A stretch of 16,803 bases of DNA from Eubacteriales bacterium (GCA_028680875.1 JAQUJQ010000014.1:1-16803), one strand, 5' to 3'. Shown: positions 9,101 to 15,943, counted from the stretch's first letter. Notes: generated by a model not told the origin, from the letters alone. Numbers and translations are program-made.

Positions 9101-9662
9101 ACTGGCAGAGGATTACTTTACTGACGATATCGTCACCCGTTTTGTAAATTTTGTTCGCATCACCTTCAGCGAAGTAACCCTGGAGGAAAACCTGGACTTT
9201 ATTGCGGATGCCCTGGGGCGTAAAAACAAAGAAACTGCCCGGGATACCATCCGTCGCTATTTTTTAAATGATTTTTATAAAGACCATGTCAAGACTTATA
9301 AGAAACGCCCCATCTACTGGCTGTTTAGCTCGGGTAAAGAGAAGGCTTTTAATGCGTTGGTCTACCTGCACCGCTATCAGCCAGATACTATTGCCACCCT
9401 CCGTACCGACTACCTGCACCGTTTGCAGGACGCACTGGAGGTCGAGAAACAGCAGTTACAAAGGATAATAACTGATGAAGCAGGAAACAGTTCGGCTCGG
9501 AAGGCAGCCAAAAAGCTCGCCAAGCTGGACAAGCAGATACTGGAATTGAAAAAATACGAAGAAGTTGTCCACCACTACGCTGATATGCGGATAAGCCTGG
9601 ATTTAGATGATGGAGTTAAGGTGAATTATGCAAAATTAAAGGAATTATTGGCAAAGATATAG
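6138..9662 (+). CDS. pglX: BREX-1 adenine-specific DNA methyltransferase PglX
   Basis: This 1174-residue class I N6-adenine methyltransferase uses SAM to mark host DNA; in BREX the mark tells self from phage. The SAM-binding motif I is DPACGSGHML (321-330) and the catalytic motif IV is NPPY (495-498, in VIANPPYMG). The presumed target-recognition region follows (about 600-840), then a helical C-terminal region. The ATG at 6138 was chosen over the GTG at 6129 because AAGGTGG is then about five bases upstream and the protein begins MNKSNLRNFAIAAR. Two oddities have their own entries: a repeat-derived segment just before motif I (residues 299-310), and a markedly AT-rich island at about 653-834. 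The frame is intact. A 103-base gap and a separate PIN operon follow before pglZ. Confidence 0.95.
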   Translation: MNKSNLRNFAIAARNDLIERVEQKAYELGITETKVKKAQIEASDAIYINGKALDSVQIKQRDSLIAEIDKKGYPQVIEEVAYTWFNRFCALRFMEINNYLPTGVRALSSTVPGSVEPDIMREAFNLDFNFQSEKEREAYREKVFELKEKEDQNGLFKYLLIKQCNSLNTILPFLFEKIGDCTEILFPDNLLNENSFLRDMTNPETIYEKNWQDVEIIGWLYQYYISEKKDQVFAGLKKNIKISQEDIPAATQLFTPHWIVRYLVENSLGRLWMMNHPESSLVEQMDFYISPEQPNPHGDIPGTGVSPFLKITSPEELKICDPACGSGHMLVYAFDLLYAIYEETGYVPSEIPEKILNHNLYGIEIDKRAGELAAFALVMKARKKHRRFFRKGIQPHICVLENIHFDEDELRNYKEEIGHDLFTANLFPTLRLFEAADNFGSLIRPAITDVSDILHLLEEKDLSGNLFFNVTHKKVLKALQQVDYLNPKYHVVIANPPYMGSKGMNGRLKVFAEKNYPDSKSDLFAMFMERNLDLAVKHGTVSMITMQSWMFLSSFEKLRKNILNKNTIVSMAHLGARAFDSIGGEVVSTTAFVINNEHNPEYRGAYLRLVDGKNEAEKEEELRSTRDSPYRVSAADFKKIPGSPIAYWVSDAVLNCFSAGTPLANLAFSDGVVKTGKNDLFLRFVWECSGTDISNPDRYLFCAKGGDNRNYYGNMNIVVKWDPLTREHYRRDAVARITPEYLWCKKGITWTKLSTTNSFRLLPERMLAETVGPAIYPESENDLFWILAILISKVSKYIFAIINPTVSLQTNDVLRVPIVSFPRRFINDNVQQQMIITHTDWDSYETSWEFTESPLLKPEYRKPTLQETYQRLRAHWQEMTLEMQRLEEENNRIFIDAYGLQDELTPEVPLSEITLTCNPYYRYGADKSEEELEERLLLDTIKEYISYAVGCMLGRYSLDQEGLAFAGGEFDPSLYKTFPVDRDNVIPILAEDYFTDDIVTRFVNFVRITFSEVTLEENLDFIADALGRKNKETARDTIRRYFLNDFYKDHVKTYKKRPIYWLFSSGKEKAFNALVYLHRYQPDTIATLRTDYLHRLQDALEVEKQQLQRIITDEAGNSSARKAAKKLAKLDKQILELKKYEEVVHHYADMRISLDLDDGVKVNYAKLKELLAKI
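7032..7067 (-). repeat. In-frame copy of the 36-bp palindromic repeat inside pglX
   Basis: Bases 7032-7056 are identical (25/25) to the reverse complement of 13312-13336 in the pglZ-brxL gap. The next nine bases match at seven positions. The segment lies in frame and encodes DIPGTGVSPFLK (residues 299-310) in the linker before the DPACGSG motif. It keeps the hairpin arms, with GACA and TGTCCC around a CCCG-GTA-CGGG core. The 36-base period seen elsewhere is a multiple of three, so insertion keeps the reading frame. Match and position are seen directly; insertion as the origin is inferred. Confidence 0.8.
8095..8640 (+). other. AT-rich island over the presumed PglX target-recognition domain
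   Basis: By hand count, 8101-8640 has 195 G+C in 540 bases (36%). The 60-base lines next to it have 47-48%, 8701-8940 has 48%, and the motif I line 7081-7140 has 52%. The island covers PglX residues of about 653-834, where the target-recognition domain of such methyltransferases is expected. Codon choice shifts too, with more AGA, ATA and TTA. The abrupt edges suggest replacement by recombination. Confidence 0.6.
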
Positions 9663-9707
9663 AGTGTTGAGGAAATTAGGTTCCCGAAGCCTAAAGGATG
9701 GCGCGTG

Positions 9708-9736
9708 TTGATAACCCAAGGAAGATAGACTATACT
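9708..9736 (+). promoter_or_regulatory. Promoter of the PIN toxin/antitoxin-like pair
   Basis: TTGATA (9708-9713) and TATACT (9731-9736) are separated by exactly 17 bases, each matching the SigA consensus at five of six positions. This is the best promoter seen in the window. It would start transcription near 9743, just before the AAGGAG (9754-9759) that serves the PIN gene. Confidence 0.6.
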
Positions 9737-9742
9737 TAAGTA
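9733..9742. promoter_or_regulatory. Palindrome overlapping the -10 box, possible operator
   Basis: TACTTAAGTA is a perfect 10-base palindrome covering the second half of the -10 element and the likely start site. It is a plausible autoregulatory site for the antitoxin-like product downstream, but short palindromes arise by chance. Confidence 0.35.
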
Positions 9743-9765
9743 AAGACGAGAATAAGGAGTATCTT

Positions 9766-10209
9766 GTGCGTATTTATCTCGATAATTGCAGCTTTAACCG
9801 TCCGTTTGATGACCAGACGCAGATGAAGATAAGGCTGGAAACAGAAGCCAAGCTGTTTATCCAGAATGAAATTCTGAAGGGCAACTTTGAACTTGTATGG
9901 TCTTATATACTTGATTATGAAAACTCAGAAAACCCATATGAGCAAAGGAAGGAAACCATACAAGCTTGGAAGGATATAGCAGTGCTGGATTGTGAAGCAG
10001 ATGATAAAGTCATCTTACTGGCTGAAAAGTTTGAATCGATGGGTTTAAAAGCAAAGGATGCGCTTCACCTTGCGTGTGCTGTAATAGGGAAGTGCCAATA
10101 TTTTATTACAACAGATGCCAAAATACTCAATAAACAAGTTGATCTTATAGAAATTATAAATCCGCTTGATTTTATCAGGATTTTGGAGGGTGATTTTGAT
10201 GAGGACTGA
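9766..10209 (+). CDS. PIN-domain protein, probable VapC-like ribonuclease toxin
   Basis: This 147-residue PIN-domain protein belongs to a fold of Mg-dependent ribonucleases, many of them toxins that cut tRNA or rRNA. Acidic residues typical of the active site are visible: Asp6 in YLDNCSFNRP, Asp98 in KAKDALHLACA, and Asp117 in FITTDAKIL. Glu52 may be the remaining one. The start is a GTG with AAGGAG six bases upstream. The stop overlaps the next gene, whose ATG is at 10199, a coupling usual in toxin-antitoxin operons. The pair interrupts the BREX cluster between pglX and pglZ, in the same orientation. Toxin activity is inferred from family and context, and the toxin-first order is less common than antitoxin-first. 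Confidence 0.85.
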   Translation: MRIYLDNCSFNRPFDDQTQMKIRLETEAKLFIQNEILKGNFELVWSYILDYENSENPYEQRKETIQAWKDIAVLDCEADDKVILLAEKFESMGLKAKDALHLACAVIGKCQYFITTDAKILNKQVDLIEIINPLDFIRILEGDFDED

Positions 10210-10402
10210 TACTGTTATCAGAAATGAAGGAATGAAGATTTTGATAAAACATCTGGGGAAAGTTGAGGCTGAAAGGTTTATATCTCTTATAATAAGAGAG
10301 CCATTTGATTATACAAAGTGGCAGAAGGATCTTTGGAAAGATAAAAATGTAAAAGAGATAAGTGAAGCAGCAGCACAATACAGACGGACAAATTCTATTT
10401 GA
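10199..10402 (+). CDS. Small protein paired with the PIN gene, putative antitoxin
   Basis: The protein has 67 residues: MRTDTVIRNEGMKILIKHL, then VEAERFISLIIREPFDYTKWQ, then a charged tail ending AAAQYRRTN. I recall similar short proteins beside PIN-domain genes but cannot give a family name. No ribbon-helix-helix or AbrB motif is obvious. The start at 10199 was chosen over the in-frame ATG at 10166 because TTGGAGGG (10183-10190) sits eight bases before it and the overlap with the PIN gene is then short (11 bases). By position it is the likely antitoxin. A strong terminator follows 57 bases after the stop. Confidence 0.7.
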   Translation: MRTDTVIRNEGMKILIKHLGKVEAERFISLIIREPFDYTKWQKDLWKDKNVKEISEAAAQYRRTNSI

Positions 10403-10459
10403 TTATGCGAAAGCGGTTTATGCTGTTTCCTATTGCTACATAGATTTCTGCCCAGCTAG

Positions 10460-10495
10460 CCCACCGGTAAATGCTATTATCGGTGGGTTTATCTT
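10460..10495 (+). terminator. Rho-independent terminator after the PIN pair
   Basis: An 11-base-pair stem (CCCACCGGTAA at 10460-10470, TTATCGGTGGG at 10477-10487, one G-U pair) with a six-base loop is followed by TTTATCTT. It should end the PIN transcript and also any transcript reading through from pglX. This implies that pglZ and brxL need their own promoter or readthrough. Confidence 0.8.
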
Positions 10496-10552
10496 ATTAA
10501 GGTTAAAATATACCGCTAATTTTTAAGCAATAATTTAAAGTATTAATAATTG

Positions 10553-10581
10553 TTGTGGATGTGGTTTCTCTGCAAGATAAT
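10553..10581 (+). promoter_or_regulatory. Candidate promoter for pglZ
   Basis: TTGTGG (10553-10558), a 17-base spacer and GATAAT (10576-10581) give a good -10 and a weak -35 between the terminator and pglZ. The 10403-10626 gap is AT-rich and otherwise holds only the terminator; no gene was seen in it. Confidence 0.35.
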
Positions 10582-10629
10582 AAACGTGTAAGAATAGCGG
10601 AGTTTGTTAGTTAGAAAACGGAGGATATG

Positions 10630-13185
10630 ATGGAACGGAAACAAATAGAGAAGAGTCTGAATAAAAAGTTTACCGAAGCATTGAGGCCTGGAGAAAAACG
10701 GAAGATTATTTTCTGGTATGATACCGAAGGGCAGTTTGTTGACCTCATTGATAAGTTAGAATTAGTCCAGGCGAAGGTGCATCGTCTTACTGATAGGAAC
10801 TATTTTTCTACCAAATATCTATTAGAAGTGGAGGATACCACATCTAATTACCTGATTTATGCAAATAGCAGGCCAATCCGGGATGAGGATAACTGGCTTA
10901 TTGATACCTTTCTCTATTCTTTTGAGTTTTACGCAGATCGACTCCTAATGAAGATGGAGGAACTAGATATTCCGATGTCGCTCAGGTCTTTAGTAAAGCG
11001 CTACGCGAAGTTCTTCAAAAGTAATGAACGCTGTAAACGCCTGGCCAGCTATGGGATAATTACTTATGATGAAGCTAGTCTGGAGCTCGCTATGATGTCG
11101 GTCTTATGTACATTGAAATACGCTGATCAGCTAGAGGTATTTAAAAAAGTTCTGGGCAATGGTGTAGATAAAGAGAGTAATCAACATCTATCAGAAATAA
11201 GCCGTTTTATGGATGAACAGGTCTTTTGGAAGTATGCGGGTCGACATTTCGGTTATATGAAAGAAGACCAATCCTTAAGGAAACTAGCGGCCCATATTCT
11301 AATTAACAGTCTCAGGCGAACCCTGGATGATAAATACTTAAGTCCTCTAAAGGAATACCTGGCCGAGCAGGAGAAGGGTAATTGCATTTACTTTGTTGAC
11401 CATTGGATGAATCATCAAACAGATAAAGCGACTTATGAAGCACTAGCTTTAACTATGGAGAGATCACTAAATATTGGGGAGCGATTAGATGCGGTGCCGG
11501 CAGCAGAACTTAGTGAATGTGACAGCTTTGAAATTTTTGATAAAATGATTCTTCAGTATATTTTGGAATCAATCAGTAATGAGATAGAAAACTATGGTAA
11601 CTGTATCCGACTAATTGAAATCCGCCGTACTAAACACTGGTATGAGAAATACGGCAGCATTTACGAAACACTTTACAACCTGCTTAAAATACTGGATTTT
11701 AAGAAAACGCATGGGTCTATTTCCATGCTGAATAAAGAAGAACTATGGGAGCGCTATACCAGTGAGTATTACTATATCGATTATTACTATCGTAATTTCT
11801 ACTGGCATTATGATCAAAATCCGGTAGAAGTCCTCAAACCCATGCGCAGCCTGGTAGAAAACATCTACAGCAATTGGTTTCTGGAAGGACTGGGGATTGC
11901 CTGGTCAGCAGCCATTAGTGCTAGTCCCAATCAGGCCTGGCAGGTGGAGGGGATTAGCCGGCAACAGGATTTTTACAGGCGGGAATTAGCTCCCATCGTG
12001 GACGCAGGCGAGCGCTGCTTTGTAATTATTTCTGATGCTTTACGCTATGAAGTGGCTGTCGATATCGCGACTCGTCTAAATGTTGAAACAGTGGGAAAAG
12101 TAAAACTGGACACTATGCTGGGGGTACTGCCTTCGACGACCAAGTATGGGATGGCAGTACTACTTCCTCATTCTGAACTGAGGCTGAATGATAAAGGACG
12201 AGTTCTGGCAGATAACCATAAAACTGATAGCCTGCAGGAGCGCGAAATGGTTTTAAAGAATACGGTATCTGATGCCGTTGCTACTCATTTTCAGAAGATG
12301 ATAGACATGGACAAAGAAGAACGGCGGGAACTGGTGAAGGGTAAAAAGCTCGTTTATATTTACCACGATAGTATCGATGCCATTGGACACCCAGCGGCAA
12401 CTGAAATTAAGTTATTCGATGCGGCTCAGCAAAGCATAGAGGAAATCTATCGTTTGGTACGGCTTATACGGGATGAACTGGGTGGAGTAAATATCATAGT
12501 CACGGCAGACCATGGATTCCTTTATAAGCGAGATCCTCTGCTCGAAAGTGATAAAGTTAAAAAAGAAACCTTAGGAGCCTTTGAAGAAAAGCGGCGCTAT
12601 ATGATGAGCCATGAGGAGATAGAAAGCGACTTTTTGATGAGGTTTAAACCTGACTACATAAAATCGGAAGAGGGATCGCTGTTTGTTTACGTACCTCGAG
12701 CCACGATTCGCTTTAAGGTCCAGGGTGGCGGTGCCAACTTCGTTCATGGCGGGGCGGCTTTACAGGAAGTGCTTATTCCATTAATTAAGTACAAGGCATT
12801 GCGCGGCTCGAACCGCAAGAAGAAAGAACAGAGTAAGGTGAAACTCAAATTGGTTAATGAATCGCGCAAAATAAGTAATAACTTGTTTAGCCTGAAGTTT
12901 TTCCAGACTGAAAAGGTTGACGAAGAGCATCTTCCCCGTACGGTTGAGGTTTACCTGGAAGATGAAGAGGGAACTATTCTAACCAACCGGGAAACGATTA
13001 TTGCTGATAAGCGCTCGGATAAACCGCTAGAGCGGAGCTACAAAGTTAGGATGACTTTAAAAAGCGGAAAATATGATAAAGAAAAGGACTATTTTTTGAT
13101 TGTCAGAGATGTGAAAACTGAGTTGATTGAAGATAAAATTCCTTTCAAGATCAGCTTGGCGATTAGTTCTGATTTTGATTTTTAA
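10630..13185 (+). CDS. pglZ: BREX-1 system phosphatase PglZ
   Basis: PglZ has 851 residues and belongs to the alkaline phosphatase superfamily; it is the signature BREX/Pgl component. Metal-site motifs are visible in order: VIISDALRYE (Asp469, in the position of the metal and nucleophile loop), IYHDSIDAIGH (His579, Asp580, Asp583, His587), and VTADHGFLYKR (Asp627, His628). The N-terminal half is helical and the C-terminus ends in a beta-rich region. Studied PglZ proteins bind metal and can act on phosphodiester bonds, but the physiological substrate is not settled. Two ATGs are adjacent; the second (10630) is five bases after GGAGG (10620-10624) and the first (10627) only two, so the second is preferred. 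Length is typical. A repeat-filled gap follows before brxL. Confidence 0.95.
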   Translation: MERKQIEKSLNKKFTEALRPGEKRKIIFWYDTEGQFVDLIDKLELVQAKVHRLTDRNYFSTKYLLEVEDTTSNYLIYANSRPIRDEDNWLIDTFLYSFEFYADRLLMKMEELDIPMSLRSLVKRYAKFFKSNERCKRLASYGIITYDEASLELAMMSVLCTLKYADQLEVFKKVLGNGVDKESNQHLSEISRFMDEQVFWKYAGRHFGYMKEDQSLRKLAAHILINSLRRTLDDKYLSPLKEYLAEQEKGNCIYFVDHWMNHQTDKATYEALALTMERSLNIGERLDAVPAAELSECDSFEIFDKMILQYILESISNEIENYGNCIRLIEIRRTKHWYEKYGSIYETLYNLLKILDFKKTHGSISMLNKEELWERYTSEYYYIDYYYRNFYWHYDQNPVEVLKPMRSLVENIYSNWFLEGLGIAWSAAISASPNQAWQVEGISRQQDFYRRELAPIVDAGERCFVIISDALRYEVAVDIATRLNVETVGKVKLDTMLGVLPSTTKYGMAVLLPHSELRLNDKGRVLADNHKTDSLQEREMVLKNTVSDAVATHFQKMIDMDKEERRELVKGKKLVYIYHDSIDAIGHPAATEIKLFDAAQQSIEEIYRLVRLIRDELGGVNIIVTADHGFLYKRDPLLESDKVKKETLGAFEEKRRYMMSHEEIESDFLMRFKPDYIKSEEGSLFVYVPRATIRFKVQGGGANFVHGGAALQEVLIPLIKYKALRGSNRKKKEQSKVKLKLVNESRKISNNLFSLKFFQTEKVDEEHLPRTVEVYLEDEEGTILTNRETIIADKRSDKPLERSYKVRMTLKSGKYDKEKDYFLIVRDVKTELIEDKIPFKISLAISSDFDF

Positions 13186-13190
13186 AGAAA

Positions 13191-13340
13191 CGGGACACAG
13201 CTGTATCAGAAATGTCAGTAGGGAATAGGGATACATCAATACCAGCAACCTTAATAGCGACCGCATGGTCGCAACAGTAGTCCCCGAAGGGGGGAATGTC
13301 AGTAAGGAACAGGGACACACCCGTACCGGGAATGTCCCTA
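13191..13340. repeat. Cluster of imperfect 36-bp palindromic repeats between pglZ and brxL
   Basis: One 36-bp unit at 13292-13327 is followed at once by the start of the next (GGGAATGTC at 13328-13336). A second, diverged unit at 13208-13243 matches it at about 28 of 36 positions, most differences being transitions, and is preceded by a partial copy from 13191. The sharpest palindrome is 13312-13338: arms GGGACA and TGTCCC around a CCCG-TAC-CGGG core. Between the units are a perfect hairpin, GCGACC-GCAT-GGTCGC (13257-13272), and CCCC-GAA-GGGG (13282-13292). The block fills nearly all of the gene-free gap. It also explains the open reading frame seen on the other strand, which I do not call a gene. 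Confidence 0.8.
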
Positions 13341-13369
13341 TATAACAAAGTGAGGCGAGGGCGGTGGAG

Positions 13370-15400
13370 ATGTTGAATCTGGATACCAAATTGAATCAGT
13401 ATTTTGCGGGCCGGGTGGTGCGTAAAGACCTGACCGGTATAATTAAACAGGGTGCTAATGTGCCTACTTATGTCCTGGAGTATTTGCTAGGTATGTACTG
13501 TGCCACCGATGATGATGAGGCTATTCGTGACGGTGTGGAAAGAGTAAAGAAAATTCTGGCAGATAATTTTGTCCGTCCCGATGAGGCAGAAAAGGTCAAG
13601 TCGCGTATCAAAGAATTGGGGCAGTATACAGTTATCGATAAATTAACAGTTAAACTTAATGAGAAACGCGATATCTATGAAGCGGAGTTTTCTAATCTGG
13701 GCATTAAGGGGGTAGCAGTTAACCCGGAGTATGTTAAAAAGTATGATAAACTTCTGGCTGGTGGAATCTGGGCCATCCTGAGAATGGAGTATTTTTATGA
13801 TGAAGAAAACCGCAATAATAATCCTTTTAGTATTATAAGTCTGAAGCCCATTCAGCTGCCCAACATGGATTTGAACGAAATTGTGGCAGGACGCAAATAT
13901 TTCAGCAAGAATGAATGGATCGATGTGCTTATACGCTCCACCGGGTTAGAACCAACTGGCTTAGAACCTGAGGCCAGATGGCATTTATTGTTGCGCTTAG
14001 TACCTCTGGTGGAAAATAATTACAACCTTTGTGAACTAGGGCCCCGGGGAACGGGTAAGTCGCATGTGTATAAGGAAATTTCTCCGAATTCCATTTTAGT
14101 CTCCGGCGGGCAGACCACGGTAGCCAATTTATTCTATAATATGTCTACTCGCTCCATTGGGTTGGTAGGTCTTTGGGACTGTGTGGCATTCGACGAAGTA
14201 GCCGGGATTCATTTCAAGGACAAAGACGGCATACAGATCATGAAGGATTACATGGCATCAGGCTCTTTTGCCCGGGGCAAAGAGGAGAAAAATGCTAACG
14301 CCTCTATGGTCTTTGTCGGTAATATCAATGAGAGCCTGGACTTTTTACTTAAAACTTCCCATCTTTTTGCACCATTTCCGGAGGGAATGGCTAATGATAG
14401 TGCCTTTTTTGACCGTATGCACTACTATTTACCAGGCTGGGAGATTCCCAAAATGCGTCCTGAGCTAATTACAAACAACTACGGTTTCATTGTGGATTAT
14501 TTGGCCGAATATTTGCGCGAGATGAGAAAACAAAGCTTTGCCGATGCTATTGATCGCTATTTTAAACTAGGTAATAATCTTAACCAGCGGGATGTCATAG
14601 CAGTACGCAAAACGGTATCCGGGATGATGAAATTACTCTATCCACATGGGGAATATGACCGGGATGATGTAGCCGAAGTCTTAGAATATGCCCTGGTCGG
14701 TCGGCGACGGGTGAAAGAACAGCTTAAAAAAATAGGGGGGATGGAGTTTTACGATGTGCATTTCTCCTATATTGACCGTGAAACATTGCAGGAGGAATTC
14801 GTATCTGTGCCTGAGCAGGGAGGAGGAAAACTTATCCCTGAAGGACTGGGCAAACCCGGACATGTTTACCTGGTAGGGAAGGGCGATTCCGGTATGATTG
14901 GTGTATTCAAACTGGAGAATCAGGCCGTATCGGGAACCGGTAAATTTGAACGGACAGGATTAGGGTCACATAAAGAGGTGAAAGAAAGCATTGATACAGC
15001 TTTTCGATACTTTACTGCCAATTGTAAAAATGTTAGCAGTGGCATCACCACCAAAAACAAAGATTACTTCATGCATGCCACTGACTTGCAAGGTATCGGC
15101 ATGAGCTCAGAATTAGCCCTGGCTGAATTTATTGGGCTGTGTTCATCTGCTCTGGATAGGCCTGTACAAGAAAGCCTAGTCGTGTTAGGCAATATAACCG
15201 TATCCGGTACCATCGAAAAGATTTCTGATTTTGCTAATGTACTGCAGGTCTGTGTGGATGCTGGAGCCAAGAGAGTACTTATTCCGGCCGCGTCAGTAGT
15301 AGATCTGCAAACTGTACCGCCGGAACTGCTTATAAAAGTGCAGCCCATATTTTATTCGGATCCGATTGATGCTGTGTTTAAGGCGCTAGGGGCGGTATAA
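13370..15400 (+). CDS. brxL: BREX system Lon-like AAA+ protein BrxL
   Basis: BrxL has 676 residues and is the last canonical gene of type 1 BREX. The N-terminal part has the family start LDTKLNQYFAGRVVRKDLT and GANVPTYVLEYLLGMYCAT. The AAA+ core has Walker A GPRGTGKS (224-231, Lys230) and Walker B VAFDEVAG (Asp275, Glu276). The C-terminus resembles the Lon proteolytic fold (GIGMSSELALAEFIGL, LVVLGNITVSGTI, DAGAKRVLIP). Ser579 and Ser580 lie near the usual nucleophile region, but I see no lysine in the catalytic position, so protease activity is doubtful. BrxL family work points to a DNA-binding, MCM-like ring. The ATG at 13370 fits the family N-terminus better than the GTG at 13364, with GAGG nine bases upstream. 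Confidence 0.94.
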   Translation: MLNLDTKLNQYFAGRVVRKDLTGIIKQGANVPTYVLEYLLGMYCATDDDEAIRDGVERVKKILADNFVRPDEAEKVKSRIKELGQYTVIDKLTVKLNEKRDIYEAEFSNLGIKGVAVNPEYVKKYDKLLAGGIWAILRMEYFYDEENRNNNPFSIISLKPIQLPNMDLNEIVAGRKYFSKNEWIDVLIRSTGLEPTGLEPEARWHLLLRLVPLVENNYNLCELGPRGTGKSHVYKEISPNSILVSGGQTTVANLFYNMSTRSIGLVGLWDCVAFDEVAGIHFKDKDGIQIMKDYMASGSFARGKEEKNANASMVFVGNINESLDFLLKTSHLFAPFPEGMANDSAFFDRMHYYLPGWEIPKMRPELITNNYGFIVDYLAEYLREMRKQSFADAIDRYFKLGNNLNQRDVIAVRKTVSGMMKLLYPHGEYDRDDVAEVLEYALVGRRRVKEQLKKIGGMEFYDVHFSYIDRETLQEEFVSVPEQGGGKLIPEGLGKPGHVYLVGKGDSGMIGVFKLENQAVSGTGKFERTGLGSHKEVKESIDTAFRYFTANCKNVSSGITTKNKDYFMHATDLQGIGMSSELALAEFIGLCSSALDRPVQESLVVLGNITVSGTIEKISDFANVLQVCVDAGAKRVLIPAASVVDLQTVPPELLIKVQPIFYSDPIDAVFKALGAV

Positions 15401-15421
15401 AGAGAACTGGGGACTCTTTTT
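15399..15421. terminator. Weak hairpin between brxL and the converging hicB-like gene
   Basis: AAAGAG (15399-15404) and CTCTTT (15414-15419) enclose a nine-base loop and run into a five-T tract. It begins inside the brxL stop codon and could end transcription of both converging genes. The stem is short and AT-rich, so strength is doubtful. Confidence 0.4.
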
Positions 15422-15425
15422 CTGG

Positions 15426-15758
15426 TTATTTACAAAAGGGTGGTTCTTGAACGCCTAAATATCTTTTAAGCGCTGCTTGAAGAATATGGGAGTAATTAAC
15501 GCCTTTTTCTTCAGCAATATCATTAAGCCATTTGGGAATGGTAAGTGTTTTTTTTACCGACCTGTTCATCATTTCCTTTCTAACAGGAGGCATCCAGGTT
15601 TCTATAAGGCTAATGAAGGAACCAGCATCGACAGCTACTTCACCTGGATTACTAGTGGTTGGAATATAATCCTGGTCTAGCTCCATCCCATACAGGTGAA
15701 ACTCAAGGGCGTCTTTAGCCATAGATAACGCTTCTTCTACTGTATCACCTTCAGTCAC
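15426..15758 (-). CDS. HicB-family antitoxin, orphan, with a damaged N-terminus
   Basis: This HicB-like protein has the N-terminal HicB fold (TEGDTVEEALSMAKDALEF, residues 2-20) and a C-terminal ribbon-helix-helix DNA-binding part (about 66-102, RSVKKTLTIPKWLNDIAEEKG). HicB normally neutralises the mRNA-cleaving toxin HicA and represses its own operon; no hicA is visible next to it. The only usual start codon in frame is the GTG at 15758, which has no Shine-Dalgarno. It would also drop the first strand, because homologous coding continues upstream in frame (GYCVIFPDLPGIV). An ATG at 15799-15801 is out of frame by one base. Removing one G from the GGG at 15797-15799 would restore MAGYCVIFPDLPGIV, suggesting a frameshift. 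The gene may be inactive. Confidence 0.75.
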   Translation of the reverse strand: MTEGDTVEEALSMAKDALEFHLYGMELDQDYIPTTSNPGEVAVDAGSFISLIETWMPPVRKEMMNRSVKKTLTIPKWLNDIAEEKGVNYSHILQAALKRYLGVQEPPFCK

Positions 15759-15800
15759 AATACCAGGTAGATCCGGAAAGATAACACAATAGCCCGCCCA

Positions 15801-15828
15801 TTTTATACGTATAATAACACGTATAAAA
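15801..15828. promoter_or_regulatory. Perfect 10-bp inverted repeat, probable HicB operator
   Basis: TTTTATACGT (15801-15810) and ACGTATAAAA (15819-15828) are exact reverse complements separated by eight bases. The repeat abuts the likely original start codon of the hicB-like gene and contains AT-rich promoter-like sequence on the minus strand. Its size and position suit a dimeric ribbon-helix-helix repressor such as HicB. That HicB binds it is inferred. Confidence 0.6.
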
Positions 15829-15845
15829 AGACTTATCTATTACCT

Positions 15846-15874
15846 TTGCTCTGTTTCGAAAAGGATGCTAAAAT
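15846..15874 (+). promoter_or_regulatory. Candidate promoter for the nucleotidyltransferase gene
   Basis: TTGCTC (15846-15851), a 17-base spacer and TAAAAT (15869-15874) with an extended TGC just before the -10 form a plausible SigA promoter about 70 bases upstream of the gene at 15944. Confidence 0.45.
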
Positions 15875-15943
15875 TCAGGAGAAGAGTGGTCGGAAAAGAA
15901 AGCACACCTCAATAGTTAAGCATTTGAGAAAGGGCTGGTATCG

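Noticed and set aside
9268..9468. Plus-strand frame inside the end of pglX
   Set aside because: An alternative-frame shadow of the intact pglX reading frame, rich in Arg/Ser/Thr with no start signal.
13191..13340. Possible CRISPR array in the 36-bp repeats
   Set aside because: The period is near a CRISPR repeat length, but the units are adjacent without unique spacers, are diverged, and no cas genes are present.
13163..13348. Open reading frames on the minus strand across the pglZ-brxL gap
   Set aside because: They are translations of the palindromic repeats (RDIPGTGVSLFLTDIP and similar) and have no supporting start context or family. The same peptide appears in PglX only because the repeat inserted there.
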